Made by a program: the position numbers and the translations under genes
Shown: positions 1 through 12,390 of the stretch, in pieces
Position numbering within the stretch: position 1 is the first letter of the stretch
How the letters are laid out: each line of letters opens with the position of its first letter
DNA from: Heterocephalus glaber
Taxonomy: Eukaryota; Chordata; Mammalia; Rodentia; Bathyergidae
Length of the DNA: 64,000 nucleotides
Direction of reading: 5' to 3'
Assembly: GCF_000247695.1 (NCBI RefSeq)
Contig: NW_004624795.1
Span: forward strand, 10,879,669 to 10,943,668
Notes under the pieces: model-generated
The model's input: the letters and a program-made list of their open reading frames with translations, nothing else
What the model was told of the DNA's origin: nothing
Database searches by the model: none

Positions 1-139
1 AACCATTGAGCTAGATCCCTGGCCCTCATACAGTTCTTTTAAGAGTTAAATAGGCTACTATATCTAAAGCACACCTGATCCATAGTAACCATTATGTGAG
101 TATTAGGTTGAAATGAAATAACAGCAAACATTCTCATAA

Positions 140-222
140 GCTGGGGATATAGCTCAGGTGGCAAAGCATGTCCTTAACATGTTCATGGCCCTGCATTCAA
201 TTCCGAGCACCAAAAAAAAAAA
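140..222 (+). repeat. Degenerate ID SINE
   Basis: It begins gctggggatatagctcag, keeps a box-B-like cattcaattccgagcacc segment and ends in an A-rich tail. The middle is diverged, so this is an older copy of the ID family seen throughout the window. Confidence 0.75.
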
Positions 223-1477
223 CAACTGAAAAAAACCCTTCGCTGACTAATAGTGGTTCTCCTGCCTCTGGTCTATTTAAGCCACCATGGTTATATATAC
301 ACATTTGTATGTATGCATATACATTTAGATAGGCGGTACATGTATTATATATGTTGCTATTTGGCACCGTAATACACATGTGCTATACAAGAATATATTG
401 CAATGTGCAGATCTATATGTTTAAAGCTTAAATTATGATCTGAGGGAAACTCTGCCATAAATTATCAAAATTTAACCAGGGAAGCAGCAAATGGTGAGAT
501 GTGATCATATTTATTCTCTAGGTTTTACCATGAATTATAAATTGCTTCTAACATCAAGGAAGAACCCATACCTCTTCCTAGGTCTTTTCACCTTTAGAGG
601 TAGCAGCCTTTGCAACCCAGCCTTGTGGCTAATTTGGTGGAAGATCAGACGGACTAGTATTCTTTCTGTAGCAGTGCTTCCTACATGGGTGATCACAAAC
701 AGTAATGTTGATTCTCCCAGGCCTCCTACAACATGTCAGATCCTGAGCTAGGTACCTTCCGTGCATTAGCCCAACTGACGATCACGGGAGCCTGACTTGG
801 GATCATCATCCCCTTTACTGTCTGAGAAGCCTCCAAAATGAGGTAGGGAGTCCCTGCTAATCCCACCACTCCTCCACGTTTAGGCTCTTTAACAATGAAT
901 TGGCCACGGGCTCCACCCAGCACCCCTTGCCCAGCTGGCTCTTTCAGATTGGACTTCCTCTGATTCTTCTCTTATTTGGAAAGAGCTTACCCTCCACAAA
1001 TCCTCGATGGGCATTGTGGATGACGCAGGGAATGTTTTGGGAGACATAGAAAAGAGTCTGTAGGTCATGTTACACGGCAAAATATTTATTAAAATCCCCC
1101 TTTACATATTTTTACTCACTTTTCTCCAAATTCTGTCTTCCCAGCAACTACTGAGGTTCTCAATGAGAACTCAATGAGGTTCTCTGCAGTGTCCTCTCAT
1201 TGTTAAAAGTAATTCAGTTCACTCAAAACTTGAATACATAGCTGGGAAACAAAGCCCGAAATTAAATAGTACCATCTTCCTTAAAAGGGAGTAGAGTCCC
1301 TCAATTGCCAGTTGGGCCACATAAGCAACTTGGCAACCCCAAGTCAACATATCAAACTTTCTTTCCAATGACTGGACTCTTATCCCTAAAAGGGGAACCA
1401 TCATCAGTCAATGAAAGTTTTATTTGCCTTCCCAGATATTAAGAGCAATAGTATGTTCCATATATTTACATAATGGT
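223..1477. other. Intergenic, no recognised feature
   Basis: Several short open frames of 60-86 codons occur on both strands, but none has a recognisable domain or supporting signals. I see no SINE, LTR or RNA gene here. Confidence 0.5.
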
Positions 1478-1580
1478 TAGCTTTTTTGAGCACCTACTAT
1501 GTGCTGTATCCTGGACTTTATATTCTTATCACTCAGTAACTCTGTGTTACACAACTTCCTGAGGACCAGGTGAAACCTGT
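1478..1580 (-). repeat. MIR SINE fragment
   Basis: The segment gagcacctactatgtgctg followed by a tcactcagtaactctgtg-like stretch matches the antisense 3' half of a MIR element. It is old and diverged. Confidence 0.6.
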
Positions 1581-2339
1581 GAACTATCAGGTGGGACAAC
1601 CTCAAGGTTTTCTCTTACTGAAACAGAGACCAGAATACTCCCTCCCTCAAAGAACTGAGAGATATTTATTGAGTGTCCAGGACAAGGGTTGTCATTGAAT
1701 ATGAAGTGTTTTATACAAATTATTTATCATCATCATTAGCAGCAGCAACAGCCTCCTCTTGGTTCTGTTGGTAGCTCCATTCTTATGTCTGCTACTGTTT
1801 TCTTATTTATAAAGGGGGGTGAATAATAATACTTTGCCCTGCCCTGATTACTAAGAATGATGATGAGTATAAACATACCTTGAAAATATAAAGAATCACA
1901 TGGGAATACAGAAGCACCATCTTCATCTATCCTTAATGGAAGAAAAGTAAGAACTGCCCCCAGGTCCTTGTAATTCATTCAGGAAGTTTGCATTTAATTC
2001 CTAACTCAGTTCTTCAAGCAACACAGTTTAAACACAGCACATCTGCTCTCCCCAGAGACAATCAATAACTGCCATTTGCCACATTTACAGCCCACTTCCT
2101 TCAGAGAAAATGCTCACTGAATGTTGTACAATAAACCATTTCCTAGTCTGGATGCTGAACAACAGCAATCCACAGACCTTTTCTCCCTTTCAGTGAGCTA
2201 AATATTTTTTCCCCAGCCTAACAAACCCAGTTTCCCACCTCATTCCCAAAGGATTAACTCTTTCTAGTCAAGGGGGCTCACACTTTCTGAGCTGGACAAA
2301 GTATATTATTTGTTTATGTGCTCTTATTTACTCATTCAT
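1581..2339. other. Intergenic, no recognised feature
   Basis: Unique AT-rich sequence with no convincing gene or repeat. Confidence 0.45.
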
Positions 2340-2530
2340 TTGTTTGTTTTGGCGGAACTGGGAATTGAATCCAGGATCTTCGCACTGAGCTACATCCCCA
2401 GCCCTCTTTATTTTTTATTTTGCAACAGAGTCTTGTTAAGTTGCCCAGGCCGGACTGTAATTTGTGATCTTCCTACCTCAGCTTCCCAAAATGGCTAGGA
2501 TTATAGGCATGTACGACCATGCCCAGTAAC
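2340..2530 (-). repeat. Composite B1-ID SINE
   Basis: Read on the plus strand, an antisense ID body (gaattgaatccaggatct to agctacatccccagccc, about 2360-2405) is followed by an antisense B1/Alu-like monomer containing ctcagcttcccaaaatgg and ggattataggcatg (about 2410-2528). On the minus strand this is B1 followed by ID, the dimeric arrangement known from several non-murid rodents. The element at 36293-36910 has the same B1-then-ID order. Confidence 0.7.
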
Positions 2531-2919
2531 TATATATATATTTTAAATGTGTACACAATGGGATTAAACGGATCATTTGAGATTTTCTTGGAGCTTGGCT
2601 CTTATTCGTTCTCTCATAGTCTCTGTGTCTATACTCACTATTTGTATTTATCCAATAACCAGGATTCCAGAGAGCCCAACTGTGTTCACAGGTACAGGGA
2701 TGCTAGCCTCTCCACCCTGCTACGGCTCAAGGTTTAGTTTGTACATAAAGGCCTCCAGGACTTGATACCTTGAGCCCTGAGTGGTGACTCTTTTCAGCAG
2801 GCCTTTGAATTAGCTCCACTTTGGTGCTTCTTACTAGTGACTCTCTGACTTTGAGATCTCACTGTTGTCACCAGGACATTGGACACCTGCATGTTCCTCT
2901 CTGCTTGTCTGCTTTAGAG

Positions 2920-3060
2920 CATCGATCGGGGAGCCACAGGTCTCAGTTTGGATCCTGATGCAAAGACTTGTGAGCTGTGGTGCATGAGCAAGTGAGCTCT
3001 TAGCCTCTTTGAGCTTGCAATTCCCTATCTGCCGAATGACATTCCTGTGGTCTCCCATAT
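2920..3060 (+). repeat. MIR SINE fragment
   Basis: Diverged MIR-like core in the sense orientation: a ctcagtttggatcc segment, then a gagcaagtgagctcttagcctctttgagc-type segment, then tatctgccgaatga. Confidence 0.5.
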
Positions 3061-4634
3061 GGATGTTGATTTGATTCAGTGAAATAATGCACACAGAAGT
3101 TGCTTTTTCGGCAGCCGAAACATGAGAGGGTCTCCAGCAATATTAATTGAAATTGAGTACTTATCTGTTCCTCTAACTGACCCACTATAGCTTTCATATT
3201 CTTCAGATGCTCCTAGTGCTGGCTGTATCACTTAGCCTTTCTTTGTTGTTATTTTTGCTCCTTTAGCTGCACATGGCCCATTACATTCAATGCCTTAAAA
3301 GGGATTTGTGTCAAAATTCTATGTCAATTAAAACAAATGTAATATGTTTCCCAAGCCTCCTATTTTTATTTTTGCTGGGAAAAATCAAATGCAAATGAGA
3401 CATCTGGTTCTCATGTACAGAGAGATCCAGGCATTATTCATATCTTTGTCAAATGAAGCTAATGTGAAACCTCATATAGCACATGTGCTGTTTCTTTGTA
3501 AGAGATCAAAGAATATGATGAAAAAATGACTAGAATGTGATGAAAATATTTTCTGAAGTCACTCATTCGTATTTGACTATGAGTTGAATCATTTGATTAT
3601 TCTGAGTGATTATTTGTTGAATATTCCTTTGTGTGTAGCACTGGTTTCAATTCTAAGTTCAAGAAAACCATGGTATAGACACTGCTCAGAAGGTTAACAT
3701 CATGGGCTCTACCTTTTCATAGAGAGAGTATTAAACTATCAAAACTAGATTTTCTAATTGGAGTCAGGATTCTCAAATTCTTCATATGATGACTAATTAA
3801 AAACCCATTAAAATTCAAGACATAGTCACGAAATATGTACTACTACAAGCCATGGATGGTCTGTGAAAAGCAAAACTTAGTCCTTGCCATTTAGACATTT
3901 CCAGTTTAACTGGGGAAGGCAAACAAGTATGTGGATAATCATAATACAGCACGATCAGTGTAAATGTCAGTCTTATAGGAAGGAATTGAAAACGTGCATA
4001 TACACATGGCCAGTGCCTGGGTGGATTTTAGTCCCAGTTTCCGCCTGTAAACCTCCCAGTATTTTATCTGAACTTCCACGATGGCCCTTTTCCATTTTTA
4101 CATCCTCTACAAATATTTGTTGAACCAACGAACAATTTCCTTACCTTTTCTAAACACAGGAAGCTGGTATCTATAGCTCAATAGACTCTGCTCAATATCT
4201 GATCGTGCATGCTATTAGCCAAGCTGCTAGCTGAGTGATAAAGCTCCATGGAACCTTGAGAATTTACATCTTTGTATAATCCCCAAAGGCTTAGGAATTC
4301 AATGAAATTATCAAAGAAAGGAACCAACCTCTGGAATTTTAAACACAGCTGACCTGGCCTCACAGCATGCTGTGGGTCATTTGAAAGCCCACCACTGCCA
4401 AATAATCTTCCCAAATATTCATTTAAGAGCACTTTCTTTCCATCTCGTGGTCCATGGTCCCCTCTACTCTTCAGTTTGAATCCCCAGCTCCCATGTTTAC
4501 TCTGGCTTCAGTCTCTGCTTCTGATCCTCTGCCCTATCACCCTAATTTGACCTGGTTCTCCACCTTTGCTCTCTCTGCCTCTTTGACAACAGCACTACCA
4601 ATAACTTCAGATAAGAAGCCAACTGTGACAACTA
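3061..4634. other. Intergenic, no recognised feature
   Basis: No gene, SINE or LTR recognised. Short open frames on both strands have no identifiable domain. Confidence 0.45.
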
Positions 4635-4945
4635 AATAATCCTGGTTTGTTAACTTCATTGGATTAAGAAAAGCCTAGCAGATTAGTAAAGCACATCCTG
4701 GGTGTATCTGAGAGGCTTGTCTTTGGGTAGTATATATGGTCTGTTGTCCCTTCCTCTCTGCTTCTTGGTCACCATAAACTAAGCAGCTTTTCTCCACCAC
4801 ACCATTCTACCATGATGTTTCTGCTGTCAACCCAGTTTACCATGGACTGAACCTCCTTAACATATGAGCCAAATTAAACTTTTTCTCCTTTAAGTCGTGT
4901 ATGTGAAGTATTGTGTTTCAGTGATAAGAAAACTGACTAATACAC
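4635..4945 (+). repeat. MaLR-type LTR, 3' portion
   Basis: Shows the 3' landmarks of rodent MaLR LTRs: gattagtaaagcacatcctgg, a cctctctgcttc tract, accatgatgtttctgctg, catggactgaacctcc, and the terminal gagccaaattaaactttttc polyadenylation block. It ends near actgactaataca. The 5' part of the LTR is not recognisable. Compare the related LTR at 21438-21800, which has the same order of blocks. Confidence 0.65.
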
Positions 4946-6047
4946 CACAAACTAACTTCCTATCTAAGAAACTGTGGTGGCCTAAGTAGGTGCCCTGATT
5001 TCCCACTAGGCAAGGAGGATTTGTACAAGCAAGGAAGAAGGTGATTGAGGTGTATGCTTTCCAGCAATGGTACTTCTCAACTGTGTAATCTTTGATATCA
5101 TTCTTTACCATTATTCCTCTACTTCTCCTAGCTATAATACCTACCCCAAGTGTTTACAAAAATGAAAATCAAAGAGTATAAAAGGATGATAATATTTCTT
5201 TCCTCTATCATCCCTCCCAGCTATACCCTCAGTTTTTTCCAGGGCCTTGACATCAATGTGGTAGTTCTAAGACAGAAAGATTAGGAAGGTCTCTTCCCAG
5301 GGAAATTTCAGGTTTACAAACCTTTGATGCTTCTATCTGCTCATCAAAGACTGTTTCCTGTTCTCTACTGGCTCATCTCAGGTATTCTGGTGTATCCTCA
5401 AGTCTAATAGATGCCAATTATTTTACAGCTAACTTATTGATAGTCAAACATGACACAAATCTGGATATCAATACTAATAATGCAAAAAAATCAAGGTCAG
5501 CAAAAGAGGCATTGTGGTATGTTACATCATTTTCAGTGGCATAAAACAGAATGTTGTAGATGTCTTATTTCTAAATGTACCTTAAAGATATATGCAGCCT
5601 TTGTGTATACATAGTTTTTGCCTTAGTAAACTGAATCCAAGTGGTTCCTTACCCTCATCCTGAGCCTCATTCTGTTGCCCTAATAAAGGGGAGCATGTAG
5701 TCCTCTTCCTTTGTTAATGCACTAGCACTATGGGTGCATCAAGAAAGGGACAGTTTGAGAGATTGCTAGAGAAGACAAGGAGCGCATTCCAAAACACAGA
5801 ATCAAAAGAATATGAAAAAGAAGTCCAAGTTTTCAACAGTTTAGTTTTATTCTCTACCCTTAAGAACAATGGCTAAGTAAATACCCTTGCCCTTGATCCT
5901 TAAGGGTAAATGGAGCATTTGTCATCAAAAGTGTTACTCTATCCTCTGTAGTAGTCTGTATGTCCATGTCTACCTCTATCTTTTTATAGAGATGCATGCA
6001 CTTCCATTGGAAGTTTGTGTATCTATGAAGTAGTTTCATGTTGTGTA

Positions 6048-6050
<3 letters not shown>
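4946..6050. other. Intergenic, no recognised feature
   Basis: Unique AT-rich sequence. No coding or repeat signal that I can support. Confidence 0.4.

Positions 6051-6083
<33 letters not shown>
6051..6083 (+). repeat. (TG)16 microsatellite
   Basis: Uninterrupted TG dinucleotide run. It is likely to be length-polymorphic. Confidence 0.97.
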
Positions 6084-6087
<4 letters not shown>

Positions 6088-7842
6088 TGGTTTTACTTTT
6101 TCTACAATTAGGTGCCTAGACAAGTGCTAATCATCTTCTTTCAATAAAAGTTTTTGTGTTTGAACATGTATAATGATTTTTGGACCTACGGGATGAGCCA
6201 TCAAAGAGGAGACAAGGTCACTTGCATTTAGTCCAAGAGACAGAATGACTTCAAGGTACTATGCTCTAAAATGCGAGGAGGATGAGAAGGCCAGGAAGGA
6301 GCCATCTTGATGGAAACTTTCCCTTCTGCCATATCGTGCCACCAAATTGGAGCGAAGGTGCCCAGTCCCTCCACACTAAGAATGCAGCTCGGCACCAAGA
6401 CCACAGCCTGCAGAGCCAGGCTGCCTCCTTCCTCACCTTTCCCCCTTGTTCCCTTCCTTGCTACCTTGCCATAAACTAGGGACGTAAAGACACCTAAGAG
6501 TGCTGCTGTCAAGACTGTGAGTCTAGCAGGAAAAGGGAGATGTGGAGAGACTTAGGGATGCAAGTTAAGGCGTGCTCAACTTTTGACAGTGTGCATTACA
6601 ACAGAGTCATGGAATGAAGTTGAAGATTCCAGCTCCCATTATGCTTAGAGTTTAAGCACAGGGGAAAACATCAAATTAGAACAATTAGCAAAAAGACAGA
6701 TACTGAGCCCCAAGAAACATAACAAATACAAAGAAGAGAGACAAGGCCACACCATTTTTGAAATGAAAGAGCGGCCCAGCTAGATTTGTTGTTGGTGGTG
6801 GTTTGATTGGAGTATCTCTCTGGGGTGTTAATATGTGTCCTTCGCATGCTTCCTTCTACCACTACAACATGACCGTTGTTTTGGTGCCCTTAATCAGCCC
6901 AAGGTGCCCTACTCCCCCTGCTGTACCCTCCAGGGATATGTATGTGCCTTTCCTGACCATATATATACCTGCTAGACTTGTTTGTGGCCAACTAAGCCTA
7001 CTGGCTATAGTCTTGGCTGAACTTGAGAGATGAGATTTTTGAAAGGAAATTTTGCTGATATTAAGGGTCTGTAGTAAGTATCTACTTGTATGAGAGCCCT
7101 GAAGGACAGAAAAGACCCATCAATTCTGCCTAACTCTGATGACTTAATCCAGATGCTCCATGCATAGATAAAGGGCAGCAAGGGGCTTGATAACACTTTG
7201 GTGGTTGCATTCTTGGTCTACAGGAGAGACCCAGAGGCCTGTGCTTTGATTTGTCTAAGCATCAGGATCTGAATGAGCCTCCACATGAGCATGAGACAAG
7301 ATCTCCTGACCCAACTACTTTTAGGTTGAGTCAAAAAACCCTATGTTTGCCCATTATTTGAACACATGTATCAGAGTGGACAAGACCACCAAACAAACGA
7401 ATTAAAAGAATTTGAAAAATAAACTCTACCCATTTGGAAACTGGTCATCTTGGGATTGCCACTGTCATCCAAGGAATGATGGAAATGAGTTTAATGATGT
7501 AGAGACTGGGGGAGGAGGGCTTGTATTCTGCCTGTCAGAGACTGTAACAGATACCCCAGTTACTCCACAGGTAGCCCATTCTCAGCCCTTGTTGGATAAT
7601 AAGTGGTTATTATCCAGCTGGAAATCACGCTCTGTAACATAGACCTGGGATAACATGTCACATTGCTGGAGCAACACAGTGTCTGAGAGGACTTTCTCCA
7701 GGGAAATTTTGATTCCTTTTTGTTCACACTGCCGTACAACCTAGATACAACATAGCCAGAAGACCAGCATTCTAGTCTATTTTCCTGATCTAGCCAGGTT
7801 AAGTGACTTGTCTAACATCACCCGAAAAAGCTAATGGTCTTA
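6084..7842. other. Intergenic, no recognised feature
   Basis: Short overlapping frames of 60-94 codons at 6228-6512 and 6803-7033 look like chance frames. A weak MIR-like scrap (ggttaagtgacttgtctaac) lies near 7797. Confidence 0.4.
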
Positions 7843-7940
7843 GGCTGGGGATTTAGCTCAGTGGTTTCGCCACCTGCTGCGCAAGCGCAAGGAGCCAAGT
7901 TCGATCCCCGGTACCAAAAACAAAAAACAAAAAACACCGA
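7843..7940 (+). repeat. ID SINE
   Basis: Full-length ID element from ggctggggatttagctcag to gatccccggtacc, with a (CAAAAA)-type tail. It is flanked by near-identical copies of atggtctta, the probable target-site duplication. Confidence 0.9.
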
Positions 7941-8309
7941 TGGTCTTATTTGCAGCCATATCCCCTCTGCCCTGCTTTGCTCACTCTAAATAAAATTCCT
8001 CTTTCTCTCCAAGATGGACTTTCACTGAAGCCAGGCCAATTTACCCGGCACCATGACTGGGGTACTTTTCATTTCTCCCTTGCTTACCCCAAGCCTTTAT
8101 AACTTGACATAGAGCCCACCTTTTGCAGCAAGTATTTTCCCCAAACCCTGACTTAAACAGAATTCTGATTGAGTGAGGAAGGAGGAAATGGAGTAGTAGT
8201 GGTAAGTGGGGGACAGGACAGCAGGGCTCAGACAGGAATGAAGCCATGGATAGGTGTCAGGCTCTTGTGAAGTTTCCGTTTGCACTCGTGTTCACACGAT
8301 CCAGTTTGC

Positions 8310-8400
8310 TGTGTGCCTTTCATAGGAGAGGAAGTCCAGACTCAAAGATGAATGACTTCCCCAAGATTACAAACTAGGTAGTAAAGCCTAGAATTTGGGG
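8310..8400 (-). repeat. MIR SINE fragment
   Basis: The stretch gaatgacttccccaagatta followed by aggtagtaaagcctagaattt resembles the antisense MIR core (protein-free, diverged). Confidence 0.45.
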
Positions 8401-9054
8401 CTTTTCTGGTGAAGTTTCATTTTCCACAGCTCATACAAGTATGAGAGACAATTACCTCTTCACACATTTCTCCAGGTTTTCACCATCACAATGCTGCCAC
8501 CTTCCCGGAGCCACTGTACTGTTACTGTTAGTGCACTGGATCCCTAGTTCTTCACTTGGTGGCCTCCTAAATGCCCCGTGGTGAGGAGGATTTGCCACCT
8601 CCGGTTGTGGGGATGTCCAACCCTGGACAGATGAGATTACCAGTGGATTTGAGTGGTGGATTAACTGATGGTCAATTTGGAATGCCCAGCTGAACCAAAT
8701 CAGTGTGATTCTGGGCATGAAAGACCCACCTGAGGATTATTGCCAACAGCATAATGAGAGCACTGGAAGGGAAGATCACTGACTGTTGATTTCCCTGGAG
8801 AAGCTTGCCACGGGTGGTTTTCCTGACTCGAACTTGGCTATTCTTGTTGGAGGAGGAGGTCAGGTCCTCGCTGGTGCTGAGAATGGCTGCTGTTCTCATC
8901 AGGAGACCTCTGATCTTTGCTTTGTGCGTTGCTTCCTGGCTCCAGTGTAGATCCCTCAGCCTGGTGACACAAATCCTTCACCCCACCCACCAGCACAGGC
9001 TTTCTAGCTTTCACCACTGCCCTTTGGGCCTTCTTGATGCAATTCCTCTTACGG
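8401..9054. other. Intergenic, possible old LTR body
   Basis: No gene recognised. Because the triplicate tandem repeat and a tattaaatctattgcctgg stretch follow, this could be the U3 part of an unfamiliar LTR. That is weakly supported. Confidence 0.25.
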
Positions 9055-9179
9055 ACTTGCATGAGACATTGCTATGGGCTTTAGGCCTCTGGCTGGACTC
9101 GTGAAGGACATTGCCTTGGCTCTAGGCCTTTAGCTGGACTTGTATGGGACATTGCTGTGTGATCCAGGCCCTCAGGTGG
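9055..9179 (+). repeat. Three tandem ~42-bp repeats
   Basis: Three diverged copies of 42, 41 and 42 bp at 9055-9096, 9097-9137 and 9138-9179. Each begins with an act(t/c)gt-type segment, contains gacattgc and has a taggcct-like block before ending in (c/g)(t/a)gg. Tandem repeats of this size are common in LTR U3 regions. Confidence 0.8.
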
Positions 9180-10615
9180 ATTCTTCAGGTCTCTAGTTTG
9201 TGGACAGATCTCTTGCACTCCTCTGCATTTGACTTTTTGGGTCTAATCCTATAAATTATGGGTCCTGTATTAAATCTATTGCCTGGCAGATCCTGACTAT
9301 AATAATTAGTTACATATGCTCACATCCTGGCATAGGAGGATGGTGTGCACCATGCAGGACCACACAAGAGCGCACTGGGAGACTGGCTCGGTAGTATAAA
9401 GCAGTGAGGTGCCCCTGCTTCCATGGGAGGACACTACTGGCTTACCTGAATAATGCCACAGGTGAACTGGAACCTACTCCTCTGTGATAAGCTGGCTCTG
9501 TTCCTGGTCTACTTGATGAGGGTACTGGTTGGCTGAGTTGGGGGATCTTCTCTGTGGAAGTAGAGTGCAGAGAGGGATCTGCAGTGAAACCACCTTAGGT
9601 CCTCCTGATGTCACCAGATGTCACAGAAGAATGTTGGGCTTTCATTTAGGCCTTGCATGGAGCCTTCCCAGGCCCACCACAGTTCCCATCATGGGGCCAT
9701 GCTTCCCTTTCCTGTACTTTGCAGTGCGCTGAAGCCTTATAAGAGCAGAGACTTCAATATAATCGGTTCTTTCACTTTTGATGTTTTCCTACTCAGAGTT
9801 GCTCCTCACAGGGATGACGTCCACATGGGAGCTGTGCTCATACACACCAGGAGCCTTGAACACTAGGACTTTGGTTGTGCTGAGCGCTTCTGTCTGCCTG
9901 ATTCAGGCTTTCTGCAGGGGTTCTCTCAGGCTCTCAAGCAGGTGGATGCAAGGTGAGTCCTGCCCTGGAGCTTGCTCAGTGCTCACAGTGACACAGACCT
10001 GGAAGTGGTCACCGTCTCGAACTGACTTCCCTGGCAGTGGATCTTCAGGAGCCAGAGGGAAATTGTAAGAATCAGGGAAAGCAACCACTACTGAAGCTCT
10101 GAAGCTATTTCTGTTCGTGTTGCTCCAGGCATTTCTGGTTGAACACTGTTAGTCACACAAGGTCTGGAAGCTATTTGAAGTTCAAAGACACCCACAGACT
10201 GCAAAGCAAAGCTGGAGGCAGCTCCTGGATGGACAAAGGCCATTAGCAAATGCATCTGCTTAAGGGGCTTGGAGGCTTTTCTGTAGTTTCTGGCTAACAA
10301 TTCGCCAAAGAAAATTCATGCCTGCACCCAAACCCAGTTGGATTAGGAACCAGGCTATTAGCACAATCTTTGAGGCACCTAGAAAGGAGTTTGTTGAAGG
10401 TCAAGAAAGGAGATTTTGAATGCTCTCCCAGCACTCAACTGGCAAGGGCTTGGCCCTTGGACTGCTCAGGGTGCAAGTGGGATCCCTGGGTGCAATTAGC
10501 CCAGAGTCTTTTTGTTCCTTGACACAAACACATGAAGCAGACTTCGTGTGATGCTCACATTTGCAGTTTCAGAACCAATAACCAAATGGATTCATTCAAT
10601 TCTGTTTCTTATTTA
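9180..10615. other. Intergenic, no recognised gene
   Basis: Moderately GC-rich unique sequence. Frames of up to 99 codons occur here but have no recognisable domain. A possible LTR polyadenylation region lies at about 9230-9310. Confidence 0.35.
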
Positions 10616-10745
10616 ACAGTGCCCTTCCCTTCCCCTTCCTTTCCTTTGTGTTTTCTCCTTTGTGCTCCAACCCTTCACCTTCTCTGTCCTTTCTTGCTTC
10701 TCTCCCTCCCTGTCTTTCCTCATTACCCCTTACTCCCTCGTCTCT
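10616..10745 (+). repeat. Polypyrimidine (CCTT-rich) tract
   Basis: Low-complexity C/T-rich stretch with repeated ccttc and cttcc units. Confidence 0.8.
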
Positions 10746-11767
10746 GGCTGTTGATCCCATCAGAGCTCATGTTCAGCAGAGGTTGACCAGCATCATTTAA
10801 TCTAGAATCTTGCCTCCTGCATGAGGGTCTGGACATGTATATTGACTGAGAGGAAAGAAAGCATCCCTCCCCGGTTCAGGACTCAGAGCCTTGAGATGGT
10901 CCTGGCAGCAACCCTGCTAACACTCAACTCTTCTCAGAATCCAGACAGACAAGAGAGAGGCAGGGACACAGGAACCACAGGGCAGATGCACTAAGGCCAA
11001 CTGTAAGGAGAGGGGGACATGGAATGGGGAGAGGCCAGTCCACCTGTGACCTGAGCCTTTCCTGAAACCCCGGGAATCCTCGACTTTCTCTGAGCCTCAG
11101 AGTTCCATCTGCAGAAATAACCCTGCCAGCCTCAAAGGACTTCTCCTGTTCCTAAATTTTTGTTCTCTTTCATTTTGGCATTACCTTAAAATGACAGTTT
11201 TTATCCTCTACCCCCAACTAACATTCAGTGTTATCTGCTTTGGACAATGAATGGGCTGTGGTGCGAGGTCCCAAGCAGAAGAGAGGAGCAGCTTCTGCTG
11301 AGATCTGACCCTGGGACAATGGGCCGCTGGTTCCACCCTGTTTTCATCCCGTCTGCACACAGCGTCTGGCACCCTCCTCAGTGCTCCATTTCTCACTGAC
11401 ACTCACCGCCCACGGGTCCAGGAAATGCCGACCTCTCTCTTTCTCCAGAGTATCTGTGGGGGGAAGATCTTCCTTTTAGATATTCAGAAGTAGGCTTGGA
11501 GGTTAAAATATTTAATATACTAAAGGCAACATCAGAGGGAGGGAAAAGGAAGTATTTCTGAGTAGAGGCTTGTGAGTCTGTTTGGGAGCCAATCTCAGAT
11601 AAGTTACACTCTGGATCTCGGTTGGATTTAGACCATGTTTCCAAATCTGATGAGATCTTCAGATTCTTCAAAGACTGGCTTGTTCTCGTCTTGATGGAAA
11701 CCAAATTCCACCGTTAGCACAAGGCTTCTGACAGTCCCCAAACCTGGCTCTGTGATTACCAAAAGTG
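10746..11767. other. Unique GC-moderate intergenic block
   Basis: No SINE or LTR recognised. The longest frame is 103 codons on the minus strand (11393-11704), without an identifiable domain. Candidate non-coding regulatory sequence only because it is repeat-free. Confidence 0.3.
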
Positions 11768-11786
11768 GAGCCATCTAGTGGGGCGT
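11768..11786 (+). promoter_or_regulatory. Possible CTCF-like site
   Basis: The sequence gagccatctagtggggcg resembles the ccatctagtgg variant of the CTCF core. The match is partial and unproven. Its orientation would be plus, opposite to the candidates at 43.77 and 56.82 kb. Confidence 0.3.
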
Positions 11787-12298
11787 GATGAACAGAAGCA
11801 AATCAAAGATCACCCCTTCTGCTGAGTACCTTTCACCAGGGACTTTTGGCCCCAGGCTCCAGCTCAGGTCCTGAAGGCTACGATCCTCCCATAGGATACA
11901 GATGAAAAACATCATCTTCTCTCTTCCATAGTCAGTTACATCTCTGGGGATGGAAAACCAGATTCAGAAATTCATCTGGAGAATCATTAGTTAGTGGATT
12001 TGCTTCCCCGTTTGGGGAGTTGGTTTATGTCCCCATTCCTTACAGACGGTTCCCACTGCCCTGGCAGAAGCCAGCAGACCTACGTGAAGGGAGTCACTTG
12101 TAGCCTTGGCCTTTGCTCCACAGCTGTGGCCAGGGCTGCCAAAAGCTGTGGGCACAGGGGTGGGGCTTAGAACTGATGTCCATTCAGGGAAATAAAAATA
12201 AGCGTCCAGATGAATGACATGAACCAAATAATTTGTTACTGGAAAAAGTGCTTGGGGACAGACAGATGCTGCTCCTCATTCATTCAATTGTAAACTAG
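11787..12298. other. Intergenic, no recognised feature
   Basis: Unique sequence. No gene or repeat that I can support. Confidence 0.4.
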
Positions 12299-12390
12299 CC
12301 TGGGGCTGTAGCTCAGTGAATATTTTCCTAGCAGGGTCATGCATGAAGCCTGGGTTGCATCCCGGCATGACCAAAAAAAAAAAAACAATG
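12299..12390 (+). repeat. Diverged ID SINE
   Basis: Starts cctggggctgtagctcag and ends gcatcccggcatgacc followed by a 13-A run. The centre is strongly diverged. Confidence 0.75.

Noticed and set aside
7843..7940. tRNA-Ala-like gene suggested by ttagctcagtgg and ttcgatccccgg
   Set aside because: The acceptor stem and anticodon arm do not fold as a tRNA. A-rich tail and target-site duplications show an ID SINE. The same holds for the other ID copies.
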